A stretch of 64,000 nucleotides of DNA, taken from assembly GCA_963978905.1 (NCBI GenBank), contig OZ022258.1, positions 27,594,716 through 27,658,715 of the forward strand, in the 5' to 3' direction. Shown here one piece after another: positions 43,526-56,482 of this stretch (positions are counted from its first letter, which is position 1; each line of letters starts with the position of its first letter). This DNA is from Trichostrongylus colubriformis (lineage: Eukaryota; Nematoda; Chromadorea; Rhabditida; Trichostrongylidae). Made by a program: the position numbers and the translations under genes. The notes below the pieces were generated by a model. It saw only the letters and a program-made list of their open reading frames with translations. It was not told the DNA's origin and made no database searches.

Positions 43526-45528
43526 TTGGGTCATTCCATAAGTAGTGTCAACTTTTTCGAACTAAAATTTCGTGAAGAAATAAAATTACTGGTTTGTGTA
43601 GCAATTCAATGTCATTGGGAAGAGATTTTCTTGCTCTACACAACGACATTTTCTGTTTTTCTGACCATCACGAGGTAGCCGATTTTAGGCTGGCGAATTG
43701 ATTGGTTTAGTCGACAAAAAATTTCGACAAAATTTAACCAAACCAGCAATTGATTAAAACACTATATTTCAATCCAGGAAAATTAATCCGAACGTACAAG
43801 GGAAGGACCCCAGGTCGAAGTGGCCATTCGGAATGGGATACATAAGGTCCGACGCATTTTCGGACGCTGATCCCGAATCTGTATTCGAAATTTGCAGAAC
43901 GATTCTCTGAGCAAAGTTATGGAGGTTTTTCTGTGGCGAGGCACTATTTCATTAACACGGCCGCTTGCGTAGCAAACAACGGCCTTAGCGGCTCACTGGT
44001 AGTGTTCCGGATCTGCAGAACAGGGATCGTTGGTTTGCGCCCCGGCGGTGCGGTCTTTTTTGCATTTTGTGTTTAATTGTCAGTAAGTGCTTCCACTTCT
44101 GGACGCTTCCTTGTACTGGAACCTATCGCACCCATCACTCTGCCATTTTATTTAACTACTAACATTACTCACAAGGGAAGGATACCAAGTCGAAGGAATC
44201 CCGTACCACACGAACTGGGCATTGTTGCGTAAAAAGATTATGATATTCGCGCACAGGGGGTCGAATTACCCCTCTGTGCAAATTTTCAGCTAAATCCAGT
44301 TTTTGGTCCAACTTCGGAAAATTGGGGGTGGCCAGAGGATAAAGTGGTAGTTTTTGATTCTTATTCTACCGAAAACTCTGCAACCTGAACAAGATAGCCT
44401 ACACATACCTTTTACACTTGCCCATCGCACTAAATGTACGAAACAAGCGTCAATTAAAAGCATTTCCTAGGCAAGGGTCAACGACTTCTCCTCTGTTCAA
44501 TGTGCTGCCACCCAATAGCCCGTGATTTTTCCGAAATTTGGTCAAATTCTCGATTTGGCTAAAAACTTGTCCCTTGGGGTAATTTGACTCCCTGAATAAA
44601 AAAATCGCCCTGGTTTTACGCAAGAACGTCTGGCTCGCGTGCTATGGGCTTCCAAACCTACCACGTAATAGTACCGTTTTTTCAAAAAAGAAAAACCTCC
44701 ATAACTCCACTCAGAGAATCGTTTTGCTAATTGTGAATACAGATTCGAGATCAGCGTCCGAAAAACGTCGGACCATATGTATCCCATTCCGAATGGCCAC
44801 TTAGACCCGGGGTCCTTCCCTTGTTAGTCCCAACTTCTTCTGCAAGTTCCACGGAATGGTTGCTTGAAAGGTCATGTCGCTCCATTTTCACGTTTAGTTT
44901 TTCGCGAAAACTCGGTGATTTTTGACAATTTCTTCGAACCGAAGCAAGAAAGTTCTCAACCAATCAGTTGGAAGTGCGGTGAAACGTGAAGTTGAGTGGG
45001 GATGGAGAAACATTAATGACCGGACTCTTCATGTATTGAAAAATTAATTGTGAAATAATGTCATCTGAGCCCCTATCAATAGTTTTGATAGCCAAAACAG
45101 AACCGAAACATATTTTTATAGAGCAGAAAAAACCTGATGCATGGTTCATAAGGCAATGCTAAACATGACATCTGAAATTTGAATAAACAGGAGTACATTT
45201 GGAAAAATGAGTTAACGATCAACCAATTGGAGGAACTTGCAGAAGAGGTCGGAGCTAAGTACAGTACACATGATTGACCGATTTTCCTGAAGTGAAATAT
45301 AGTGTTTTGATTAACTGTCGGTTTAATCGTTTTCTATCAACTGGACCTATCCCTTAACCAGCATGAATACCGATTCCATTCTAGCAGATCCGAAAATTGG
45401 ACATAAGCTTTTGTAGAGCAGGATAATTTAGCCCTCAAACGATACATGTATAAAATGCTGTACGATTTTGTAAATTTGTCGGAAAAATTTTTGTTTGTAA
45501 AAACGACATTACTTATGGAATGACCCAA
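43526..45528. mobile_element. 2.0-kb mariner-like composite with TA duplication and internal inverted arms
   Basis: The ends TTGGGTCATTCCATAAGTAG and the inverted ACTTATGGAATGACCCAA are flanked by TA (43524-43525 and 45529-45530). Within it, 43795-43960 and 44690-44826 are inverted copies (ACAAGGGAAGGACCCC..GGCCATTCGGAATGGGATAC). Two remnants of a helix-turn-helix frame, ELAEEVGTNKG (minus, near 44840) and EELAEEVGAKYS (plus, near 45220), suggest duplicated transposase N-termini. No catalytic domain was recognised. Confidence 0.7.
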
Positions 45529-45548
45529 TACATGGTAATGCCCAAAAT

Positions 45549-45672
45549 AGCATCGTTGATCGCCCTTTTGAATACGTGTGAGTGTGGCATCGTTGATCGT
45601 CCTTTTGAATACGTATGAGGCCACAGTGTGGCATCGTTGATCGTCCTTTTGAATACGTATGAGACCACAGTA
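45549..45672. repeat. tandem repeat, about 44-bp unit, three copies
   Basis: GTGGCATCGTTGATCGTCC followed by TTTTGAATACGTATGAG(G/A)CCACA is repeated. The first copy is shorter and diverged (CGCCC, ACGTGTGAG), while copies 2 and 3 are almost identical. It sits directly beside the mariner-like element ending at 45528. Nothing else is seen up to 46124. Confidence 0.85.
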
Positions 45673-46124
45673 TGACGTCAATTGACGCGAAGGCATGTGG
45701 CACAGGGGTCCGCAAACATTCCGCAAAAAATAGCCTTGTCGTACAGCACGAAGCCATGCACCATATAGTGCGACGAGTGGATGGTGAAGTCTGAGATAGA
45801 TGTGTTTCAGGAGTGCCTTTGTGAGCGAAAGGGAGCCGTCTCCCACTGCCTCCACGAAGGGTACACCACAAATTATACTACCGCCGTGGATGAGCTCTAC
45901 TTGACTTATGACGACTGATGACTTACTATATACGCGACAACCTGGAGTAGCAGCTTAATTTCTCATATCAAGCTTATCTCGAGCAGCTTCATGGAGTCCG
46001 TTGCTCTCGTGATGGAACCCCTTCACTGACATGTTCGAGCTCGAACAACGTCTCGAATATGACTGCATTATCTCTCATTGTTTCATCTGTCAACCGGTCA
46101 ACCGTTATGATTCAAGTGATATTC

Positions 46125-46482
46125 GAAGGAATCGTCCACGGAATAGTGAGTTGATCTGTCACCCATATATTTATGCTGTATTTGCCTGGTGTGGGACGCA
46201 TGCCGGAGCCTCGGGCAAGTGCTCACCTCGTCGTCCGCTGCGGTCGGAGACGCAGTGTAGGATTGAAAAGTTACGTAAACAGTCCCACTCTCCGTTCCCA
46301 ACCGCGGTGAGCGACGGGACGGGGCTTTTACACGGAGGCCCCGCCCACCCGGCCAAGAATTTGGGAAGCTGTGCTTCACTGAGATCTCACTTTCTCGCCT
46401 GAGCTTTGCATGCAGCCCTTATTAGGCAAGTATAACATTAATATATGGGTGACAAAAAACTCACTTTTGCGTGGACGATTAC
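46125..46482. mobile_element. palindromic MITE, family A, copy 4
   Basis: The left end GAAGGAATCGTCCACGGAAT and right end TGCGTGGACGATTACTAG enclose ACCCATATATTTATGCTGTA and the AGTTACGTAAACAGTCCCAC core. It is about 70 bp shorter than copy 3, mainly because of a deletion in the left arm. Confidence 0.8.
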
Positions 46483-46509
46483 TAGGAGGAGAATCTAGGT
46501 TATAGGTAG

Positions 46510-46896
46510 AGGATTCGTCCACGGAGAAATGAGTTAGCCGCGTGCAAAGTTTCATGCGAAAAGTGAGAACTCGGCTAAGATACAGCATCCGAAGGTCTCG
46601 GCCGGGTGGGCATGGCTTCCGAGTAAAAGCCTGACCAGTCTTCCGCCTCGGATGGGAATGGCGTGGGGCTGTTTACGTAATTTTCTGTTCTTACAATGCG
46701 TTTCCGACCGCCGTGGACGACAAGGTGGGCATTTGCTCGGAGGCCTAGCCCACCCGGCTGAGACTTTTGTGGTGCTGTACCTCAGCCGGGTTCAAATTTT
46801 TTCGCGAGAAACGTTGCATGCGGCCCACTTCAGGCAAATACGACATAAATATATGGGTAACAGAAAAACTCTTTTTTCCGTAGACGATTCCTTTAA
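46510..46896. mobile_element. palindromic MITE, family A, copy 5, 27 bp from copy 4
   Basis: It starts AGGATTCGTCCACGGAGAAA, lacks the ACCCATATATTTATG block of the left arm, and has GGCTGTTTACGTAATTTTCT in the core. It ends CCGTAGACGATTCCTTTA. Copies 4 and 5 lie nearly end to end, which may reflect preference of one copy for insertion beside another. Confidence 0.78.
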
Positions 46897-49800
46897 GCTC
46901 CATAGAAACCTCAGAGCGACATTTCGACGCATTCAGAAAAACTGAGGGTTTCAGTAGTCTAGGGGGAGCCATCCATCTTAGCTTGAAAAAGGTTACTGTT
47001 ACGATGATCGAAAGTCGAAAATACATTAAGACTTTCTCCGCCTCTCACACATGTTTATCAGACCGAGCCTTGTAATCGACGTATATGAGTCACCATGCAA
47101 ACCTCTTTAGTTCAGCGGTCCTTTACGACCGCGAGCTCTTTACGAATGATAGTTTCGTAGATTACCTTCAATATGGTAGAATATCTGAATTCAGTGAACT
47201 GATTTTCATTAGATCAGGCGTCGTTTTCGATGAGAGTGCATGCTGGGTCAGAGCACGATCAGTGTTCGGCATAATAACTCTCTCTGTGTACGATCTTTTG
47301 TACATTAAGAGGAAGAGGAAGAGCCTTTTGAAATTCTTACTTGCTAGACTCTTGCGAGCAAGTGAGCGGAGACACCGTGCCCCTGAGATGAATTGCTCGC
47401 ATGAAGAAAGTAACGAAGATGAGACAAACTTGTAGAATGCCTCAATCTATGTTTTTGTGGAATGAGCATGCGTAGCTCCATGACTTGGTGTGGGAAATCG
47501 TATCTCCTAAATTTTCCAACGAATGAAAATGGGAATAGTCCTAAGGTCAACAGCGGGAACTCAATGAGTATTTTTTGGTTTATCGTATTTCCTTTCGGGG
47601 TGGATGCAGACTTTAGTTCTTCTTGTTTTCAAAGAAGGAGTAGGAGGCATGTGCTGTTTTCTTTGGCAGGCATTTTCAATGCACGTTGGAATTAAGCAAT
47701 CTGCGCACGATGCCCTCGAAGTCGCCGACTGTGGTCTATTGGCTCGATTTCCCTATATTGAGGATCTACAATGGGGAAGCTGTCGTATTCTGCTTTGATA
47801 TTTACGTGACATAAAGCCATTGCAAGGAGTATAGCTGACTGTGAGTATAGCTGACTACACTTACGCTTAAAGACACTTGGAGGGGCAATTTCGGCCTGCG
47901 AAGACCTACCGTAACACTTGCAGTTCGTTGGGTTGAGACATTGCACACACTAAACCTTGCTAAGACGTCGAATGTGAATTCAGTAGATTCTTTTATCATG
48001 AACTTTTTTCCTACCTCTTTACTCATTCTCCCATTCACTGTTTCACTTGACTGCTGCTGTCGTTGTTTCTCTTAATTCACATCATCATGAATGAATGAAA
48101 TACACCGTAAGAGGCAAAGAACATCTTCATCAGTGATCAACTCGGAAAGGTGATGTTGCACTTCGAAGAAATGAGCTGAAGATGTGAATACAGACCATAG
48201 CGTCGCGCTTTCGAATACGCATTTTCCTACCGATTATCGCTTCTAAGCTCGAGTGTTCGTTTCAAAACCATTGTTTTTCCGTCTTCCTCTTTGTTCCGTT
48301 CATTCTCAGTTCCTTGAAACACCATAACAAACAAGAAGTTCATCTCCAAATTGTGATTAGTTAGACTTGGGTAAATTGGGTCATACACATAACTCGAACT
48401 CCAGAGTACACTCCTACTTCTTGATCAGATTCTCATTTTTTATGATTTAACTTTCGGTTGGGTGTAAATACGGGAAACGGAAATGCTCCTTGATCAATGC
48501 GGAGCCCAATTTTATTACCAGCTGTTTTCACATGGAGTTGGAAGTTATACTGTGCTTATACGGCTCAGCAATGCTTCCCACCAGACCATTGCAGGTTTAC
48601 TCCGGTTACTCCCGTCTCAGTGGCACGGGCTCCGCGGATGTTTAGTGTGGTAACAGTGTTAGTCATAATACCCTGATCGGAAAATGGTCTCCGAAATGAT
48701 GTCGGCTACAGTTACATCGTAATCGCACCTGTTCTATGTGACTCGGGGAATCTTATAAATTTGTGCATCACACATTAAGCTGCTCGGAAGCAAATACTCC
48801 GTCATCAACAAATAACGTAATCTTTTCTTCAAATCATCGAAGATCGCACCTGTAATGCAGCTCGCAAAACTTTGTGCCACAGGCGTAATCCGTGCAAGCG
48901 AAAAGTGATTGTCAGATTGTGATACTTCCTCCCAAAGTCAAAGTTGCAGTTTTTCGTGAGCCCAGACCGCATTCAAACAGCTTTTGGGAGACATCTCATT
49001 CTCAAGTCTATCTTACTGCTAGGAGAGAACAGGTAGTCCAACACTACAACAGTGGAGATTCTAGTGACATGTGGATGTCTTTCAATTTTTTAACGAGTAT
49101 GTTAGGGATTCGCGTCAGTCAAATGATGGTCAGGGCAATCATCCGAACCTTAGCTTTTTCACTCGCTGATGCTTGACCACATATGCATCTTATTTCTGCT
49201 TTTTTTCAACTTTTATTAGTACTCTAGGACGCTTGCTCTCCTTCAGATAGTAGCCGGGGGCATTGAAGGGCGACCAAGAGACTCGCTGATGTTTTTCTGG
49301 AAAAGCTCATGCAAAAATTCGATGAAGGCGATCCAGCCATCATCCCTTCTTGCAGTAATATGTCTAGCAAAAAGGGTTTTCCGAACTATATATGTATTAA
49401 CAGCATAACAGCAGCTGAAATGCGCTTATAATTGATTCATTGCTGTTAAATTATTATTGCCATCATTTATAACCAACTTATTGCTCATAGGCCGAAGGTA
49501 GAGGCTATCAATACCCTTCCAGAATATTTTCTCACCATGGGCTAAGATACACACTGAACACTGAAGAGACTCTGCCGTCCTTCGCTGGTCGGCCATTTGT
49601 GCCGAATCTTAGTGGTCGTCACTACGCTCAGTCATATTTTATGCAGCTTGCTGATCAGGCGATCCATATGAAACTGCAATCCTGTGCAGAAGTTGGTGGA
49701 AGCTGTAAAAGTAGCCATCACAAGTAGCAGATCAGTGGCTTTATCATCGCCAGGTATGCGATGATTCCTCACAACCTGCGTCTGGCGGAGGCGGGGCCTA

Positions 49801-52171
49801 AACTGTATGGTAGACCGGGAGGTCGAGGCATCATACCTTCTCCTGTACAGCGTATAATAAAGGCGTTTTTCTACTGCTCTCTGTGCTACTCTGCTATACT
49901 CCTTTTATTCAACAAAATACCACTGAACCACCGTATCACGGTAAAGATAGGCAAATCAAGCTCTACAGTATCTAGTGCCCACAACAGGCTTGATCGACTG
50001 TCGGACTCACTAGAAGTAATTCCCCATCACGAAAATGGCGATCAGTGCTTTTTCAGCTAGTCTGGTAATTGGTTATTTCATAGTTCCATCGGAATTTGTT
50101 ATTTAGTTGCAATCAATCCACTAAATTCCTTGAACATGTAAAATTAATGAGTAGGATCAAGAGAATACTAAAGAAGATGGAGTAGAAACTATTTCTCCTT
50201 TTTCCTAAAACCAGGGTAGAAGTACTGTAACTTATTTTTTGATTTTGTATACAAAGTAACACGGTAACAAGGGAAAAAGGTGCTGAGAAACGTTAGTGGG
50301 CCATCCAAAAAAAGGCTAAATACTCTTCACCATATCCATACATGCTATGAAGCACTTGTTTAAAGAGTGTACTCAATCGCTTTAGTGCTTGTCCTTGACG
50401 TGAAGCGAATTATACGCAGCTTATTGTGTCCGACCACACGCAAACAAACACCTCACTGTCCAACTGTTCACATGTCAACAACGCTATGCGTATCCTGTGG
50501 GTGTGACAACATTGAATTGAAGAGGTGTAGTCATCACTATTGGCTAGCGAATCTTGAAACGAAAGTTGACCCAGTCACTTCACACTTCGACCAGCTAGCT
50601 CCTTCTCCCATGACGGGAGGTGGCCAACGAGTCCTTTGTCTTGTCGCACAGTTGATACTTCACCAAACTTCTGGGACGCAATGCGTGGCACTGAATCATG
50701 AGTAGCTCAGGAAATGTCGCATGAGCCAAATGCCATTCCACGTGCCTCAATAACTTCGAACCCTTACGTCTCGAATGGAAAGATGGTTACCGGTCACTTC
50801 AACATTATCGCATTTGAATTTTTCTGTTCGGTAATTATGTAGTAATTTCGTGGAAGTCTGCCATGTGACTGTTACCAAGATCCTGAGCTACCTTCGGCCG
50901 TGGCTCGAACCCATGCCGATGCATTCCTGGCACAAGGTTTATTCATTTCACTACTGATACCCGACGAGCTCTGCTCCCAGACCTTAGGAGATATTCACCA
51001 TATTCAGATTATCAGTTCTGTAGTCTCATAGTTATAGGAACATAGTTTTCGGTATTCTCAATTATATGTCCGCTTATTATGAGGTAATCCGGAATGCGAT
51101 GTGCGCGAAAAGTATACATAGTTACGTCGCTAGCGTCCGAGGCATAAAGTTTCCTTTTGACTCAGCACTCTCATGTCAACATTTATCTTTTTACTTAGGA
51201 ATTACTTCCAATAACGAAGGCTCACAATAGTTCGTACAAAATAATACCGCTATTCCCGAACAATGACGGGTGCTACTTTCGACGAGTCTCTCGAGAAAAT
51301 CTGCTCATTTGTTGCTAATTTTCAGAGATGTTTTTGGAGTTTTAGGAGTGCGCTACTGATCCCAAGTGCTGATTATGCGAATATTAACCTTTTCAAGAAG
51401 AACTCTGGAAAAAGCTACAACTACGAAGGCTGTGGGTATAGGAACGCATGCGGGCAAATACACGTGCATGATTTGCGTTACCGGTTTTGTAATGACCAAT
51501 CATTAAGGTCTACCTATTCTTGTATCACTCGTCACATGTATTCATCTCCAATTAATCATCGCTCAGTGAACATGTAAGGGATCAAGTATGAACATACCTG
51601 TTTTTTGCCGTTCCTGTGCGGATCAGCGACTACATACATCTGAAACCTTTTACCGCAGTCTTTCGCTCTCATAGCCTCTGAAGATTGTCGGTGCCAACTC
51701 GAAAGGGAGTGTTTCATCTATACCGGAAGTTAGTCCCATTCACACTTTTTATGGACGAAGCCTTTTCATAATATTCTATGAGCTCGTTCTTATGCAAGCA
51801 AGCACTTCACCATATCATTGCGCCTACATAAATATTGTCTATCTCTCCAACTCTCAAGTCTTTGTTGCCGTTCGGAGGTATAGCAAGGGTGGTACTTAGA
51901 AACGGAGACGTCAAATCACGCTTGCTTTGTTCGTGGGATGTTTTCACTTGCTACTGAGAAGACCAAGAAGCATTTGCATTCCGTACCATATTCAAGTGGA
52001 ACTCATATGGCTCACACTTTTCAGAAGTATCCGTCTTCATCGTCCACAAACGTTCCATTAAGCACTTTCTCATATCTTACAACTAATAATGTTTATTTCG
52101 TGAGAGTCTTCTAAAGCTCAAGTGATCATGCTCACCTCCGATCAGGATAATGGGTCCTTGGTGTTCATGAT
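46897..52171. other. repeat-poor stretch with no recognised gene
   Basis: Several open frames of 60-116 codons occur, the longest at 47085-47435, without family motifs or convincing splice neighbours. Bases 48186-48300 match the dispersed repeat at 17205-17335. The region could be intergenic or a long intron of a gene not otherwise visible. Confidence 0.35.
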
Positions 52172-52177
52172 AGCGTG

Positions 52178-52626
52178 TTTTGAGACTGCATCACGGTCTC
52201 AAAGAGTTTTGGTGGTTCTTCCTTCTGTTGTACTCTTACTGTATCATAAGTTTATTGTGCTACAATTTACAACAAATCAATAGAGTGGATTACAATATGT
52301 ACACACTAATGTTATCTATTCTCCTACGACGACATTGTTAGAGCTCATTTCCATTGTTTCCCTTTCATTCTTTCCATAGTTTCTCCTCTCCTAGTGTGGG
52401 TCCGCGAGGGGAAGGAAGAAATGCTTTGCGCCCTCTTTCCGCTACCGCCTTTACCGTAACCGACTACGAGCGACCCACTGAGGTCGCCGTCATGCCGGAT
52501 TACAAGGAGAGCCGCCCGCTCGGCTGAGCTCTTTCCTCTCTTCTGAACCCTGTTGGAGGCCCCGCCTCCAATTTATCCTCGGCGCTGGTATCTTATGGAT
52601 GAGTCATCGTGAACTCTGTTCACGAC
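52178..52626 (-). repeat. 3' LTR of the BEL/Pao element
   Basis: By eye, the 449 bases match 56028-56476 exactly from TTTTGAGACTGCATCACGGT to TGAACTCTGTTCACGAC, with a constant offset of 3850. Inner flank GAGGCCAAAAGAGCG (minus strand CGCTCTTTTGGCCTC) is the expected place of a polypurine tract, although it is a poor match to one. Confidence 0.95.
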
Positions 52627-52865
52627 ACTCCCGAGGCCAAAAGAGCGAAATTGAGCGACAACACTGTTGATCTGCGGTTTTTTCTGCATCCTCCCCACAG
52701 GAGTTTCAATCGATTACTGTATTTCATTCCATACTTTCAAATTACTGAAGTTGAGCTCTTCACAACGTCATACTACAAAAAGATACACACTACAAAAAGA
52801 TACACACAACGCGTGAAAAGATTATATGCCTATTAATAAAACAATAATAAGAAAATGGTACACAA

Positions 52866-53864
52866 TCACAAAAGTATCTTCCATTGCTGTTTTTTGTGCA
52901 GCCGCATGTGGTCGAAAGAGCAGGTTGCGGTTAAACCATTTCCAACATCTTCGAAGGACTTCCGCGCGTCGTCGTATATCGGTGTACATGTGGCCATCTC
53001 TCTCGCTCGGGTGTGAAAGGTAGATAATTGATCCACCTTTGATGTTTTCCTGCAGTCCTCCATGAACTCTCGACACTGTATAATGATGGATAGATAATCC
53101 AACAGCTCTTCCATTTTCCAACATTTACCCGAGTCTTCTTTTCTTGCGATTTCATCTTGGACGCTGAGTGAGAAGGTTTCTGTTACTAGACTTATCATAT
53201 TTGCGGTATCCACGATTTCTCCCTGACGTTTTAAGGTCGCTACAATAGCCTGAATGTCATTCAGGGTGTTTCGTAGTGACCTGGGGTCATCGCTGGATGG
53301 CCCCATTGTCTTTAACTTACTAATCATTTCCCTGGTAATCCTATGTGGATTCATAAATTGTTTCTTCAATTGCTCTACCGCTCTCTCGTAGGATTGGCCA
53401 GTACGCGGTATCATTTGAATTGTTCGGGCGGCATCGCCCTTACAACAGTCGAGCAGAATAGAGTACTTTTCGATGTTGGAGTATGGTTGTTTGTCAACCA
53501 GTTCCTCAAATAGTTCCCAAAATAGCTCGAATTCCGACGGTTTTCCGTAGAATTCCGGTATTTTCAACTCATTGCCAAAAAGACGACGTTTAAGAGAACG
53601 TCCTAAGTTGTTTTCTAGCGGTTGAGTTTTAGGATTTCTTCCGCTGGTGTCAGTTACCTTGCCGCCTTGCCGTTAGTTTCTCATGAAGCTCCTCTATTAT
53701 GATTGATTGCGTTACTAGAAACAGCTGCAGGTCTTTCAAGGTTGTTGGGAAGTGCCAAGGAGTCTGACCTCGGCTTCTTCCATGAGGCCCATGAGGCCAT
53801 TTAAGTTTCTAGTCAACTTCTGTTTGATCGCTTTCAAGCTCACGCCCGAGTATTGGGAAAACAT
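52866..53864 (-). pseudogene. BEL/Pao gag remnant (DUF1759-like)
   Basis: The frame opens at an ATG at 53864-53862, breaks near 53755 and again near 53690, then runs open to a stop near 52866. The long open part has PEFYGKPSEFELFWELFEEL, EKYSILLDCCKGDAARTI and MEELLDYLSIIIQCREF, typical of the DUF1759 region of BEL/Pao Gag polyproteins. The N-terminal part is a predicted coiled-coil-rich stretch spread over different frames. Zinc-knuckle and pol regions are absent. Confidence 0.85.
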
Positions 53865-56014
53865 AACACTCAGCAGTGTGAAGCTAGAATGAGCGACCAA
53901 CGGCTTGCCTATATATTTATACTCCTGATGAACATGTTGTGATATTACAAGGATTCCTGTTCATGTCATGAGATGTGTTTCACATAAACATGTGATGATA
54001 ATATTTGAGATAAGTTTCAATGATTCATGAAGGAACTTCCAATGTTTTGAACTTCCCTATCTAAGAATTTTATCGCAACAGCACAAAGCTGACTGGTGGC
54101 TTTTGTCTGCAAAAGCATTTCTGTGCAAATGAACAGATTTTTTATCGAGAATGTAGGCCACATGGTTGCAGACCACAGTTCAAGTTGAGGCTTGATCTCT
54201 TGGTTTCGTGAAGATGACTGTACGCTGAGAGATGAAGTTTTCGATATGGATGTTGCGTTGAGTTGAAGAACTTTCGACACCACATTGTCGAACAAGCTGG
54301 AGGAACCAGTAATTTAGGAGTATTCCATTTCATTTACATCGTAGTGGAACTGGGACAACTCTGATAGTTTCCCTGTTGATATCCGCGAAATTTCCCTTTG
54401 CAAGGTATTGTCACGTAAACGAATTTATGGTGTTTACGTGTTGTCATTTGCTCGTCTGGTGTCTCGTTGCGCGACGCACTGTCTCGCCGCTGCGCCGGCT
54501 GACCTTTGAGCCGGACAGAAATAGTATTTTCTTATTTTTTTCTAACTATGTTTATTTCCCGTTTATTTCTTCAGTAATATTGTGATTTCTAGATAATACC
54601 AGACTGTAAGTGTTTCCTTTTACCCTTTTACGTCGATTTCATGTATTGGTAAAGAGAATACCCTGCGTTTTGTTTTCTGCTGACTAGTCCTGCATTGCCA
54701 CATGTCAGCGAAAGGTTAGCCATAACTGCCTTCTCGCACACTGTCTGCGTTGAGTGCGTGAACAATTGGTTAGGAACGTGCTAATTATTACTCAGAGCAT
54801 GAGTTTCCTTTAGGGATAATTTAGAGCATATCCCTACAAATACGAGCGGGGTTTCGATCCGTTACCACACCGCCATTGATATCATTATGTTATAAGCTAT
54901 TGATATGGCCATATTATAGGTTAATGTCACTATTTCCTCGAATATAGCTGCCGCTTTGGCGGGCTGTCTTTCCAGGCTGTCGAAGCAAATGCAGAAGACT
55001 GGTTTATGGTCTCTGCCTACAACATTCTGATTACTTCTTAGGTTCGAGCGAGGGTATCACTACAACGCAATTTGGTTGGGCCCATGAGTGCTTCCATTGT
55101 CACATCTTGTCTTTGAAGCATTTCCGTTTCTGATCCTTTTCGATTTCTTCTATATGGACATTACCGCAGACATTTTGAAAGACAAGATGGAGTGACAGCC
55201 TGGCATGCGATGGATTTCTTGACCATCGCAACTTGTCCTCCTCGCTCTTCTCTGTGGAGTTTACCGTCTCCACACTTCTTCTCTATCTTCTGTAGGAATT
55301 CCCATGACCTGCCACCTCATGAGAATTTCACTACTTTCCGCGGAATTCAAGCGAGAAATTGAGCCTTTCTGATGTCGTTTATTTATGCGCGCATGTATTG
55401 AGGCATCAATTTCCGGGTTTTCTTCGAGTTTTCCATCTCTAGGTTAGTCTTACGGACTACCGACCGGGTTTCCTCTGGAGTTTTCCTTCTCCTGCAGTAT
55501 GTCTGCTACCTAGGTATTTCTTTGATATTTAGTTGCTCTGATACTAGGTTGCTCAGAGCCCGGATGACCGGAGAACGTTTCCACTGTTTCCAAAGTTTCA
55601 AGGAATCAATATAAAAATGTGAAAAAAACTAAACTAATGTGAAAAAGCTGCGAAGGTGAGAACATCAATAGAAAAACAAACTGAACCTAATAAGTCAAAG
55701 TGGCCAACAGTGACTTACCTTCACATGTCCTCTAAGTGCTGTTCTCGTACCGCTCGTCTTTTGAAGGACTGAGTTCTTCTTCGCATGACGGTTCTCCTTG
55801 TGAGTTTCCGGCAGTGAATAGAATGGAATATAGTGTAGATTTTAAAACTAGTAACGAGGCGAATAGGGAACGCGGATGATGTTACAGAAGGGCTCCAAAG
55901 GTTGACAATTTCTCGTTTCCTTTCGAATTGATCAGAATTTTCACAAAGTTTTCAATGCCGTCAAGTTGAGGTTGAGGAGAATTTCACATATCTGATTTCT
56001 AATTTCCGAATTTT

Positions 56015-56027
56015 GGCCGATGCACCA
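56015..56027 (-). promoter_or_regulatory. primer-binding site complementary to tRNA-Gly
   Basis: Read on the minus strand, the 13 bases directly after the LTR are TGGTGCATCGGCC. They start with TGG (complement of the tRNA CCA end) and match the complement of the 3' end of nematode tRNA-Gly (GGCCGATGCA-CCA). This fixes the orientation of the element. Confidence 0.8.
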
Positions 56028-56476
56028 TTTTGAGACTGCATCACGGTCTCAAAGAGTTTTGGTGGTTCTTCCTTCTGTTGTACTCTTACTGTATCATAAG
56101 TTTATTGTGCTACAATTTACAACAAATCAATAGAGTGGATTACAATATGTACACACTAATGTTATCTATTCTCCTACGACGACATTGTTAGAGCTCATTT
56201 CCATTGTTTCCCTTTCATTCTTTCCATAGTTTCTCCTCTCCTAGTGTGGGTCCGCGAGGGGAAGGAAGAAATGCTTTGCGCCCTCTTTCCGCTACCGCCT
56301 TTACCGTAACCGACTACGAGCGACCCACTGAGGTCGCCGTCATGCCGGATTACAAGGAGAGCCGCCCGCTCGGCTGAGCTCTTTCCTCTCTTCTGAACCC
56401 TGTTGGAGGCCCCGCCTCCAATTTATCCTCGGCGCTGGTATCTTATGGATGAGTCATCGTGAACTCTGTTCACGAC
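56028..56476 (-). repeat. 5' LTR of the BEL/Pao element
   Basis: This is identical in sequence to the left LTR. On the minus strand it is the upstream LTR, since the primer-binding site lies immediately inside it. No TATA or polyadenylation signal was singled out within it. Confidence 0.95.
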
Positions 56477-56482
56477 AGCGTG

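Larger units (their letters stand above)
52172..56482 (-). mobile_element. BEL/Pao-type LTR retrotransposon, incomplete, with identical LTRs
   Basis: Two 449-bp LTRs (52178-52626 and 56028-56476) bracket a 3.4-kb interior, and the target duplication AGCGTG flanks the whole (52172-52177 and 56477-56482). The primer-binding site next to the right LTR and the gag frame both place the element on the minus strand. The gag remnant contains a DUF1759-like region, as in BEL/Pao elements. No protease, reverse transcriptase or integrase was found, so the pol region is deleted. The 2.1 kb between the primer-binding site and gag is unassigned. Confidence 0.9.

Noticed and set aside
45549..45672. CRISPR-like array
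   Set aside because: The three units are contiguous tandem repeats without unique spacers, in a eukaryotic genome.
47085..47435. 116-codon plus-strand open frame with a basic patch
   Set aside because: It has no homology that I can recognise and no splice partners. Length alone is not enough in a 64-kb AT-rich window.
50880..50940. tRNA-like T-arm sequence (GGCTCGAACCC)
   Set aside because: No acceptor, D or anticodon stem can be formed around it on either strand.
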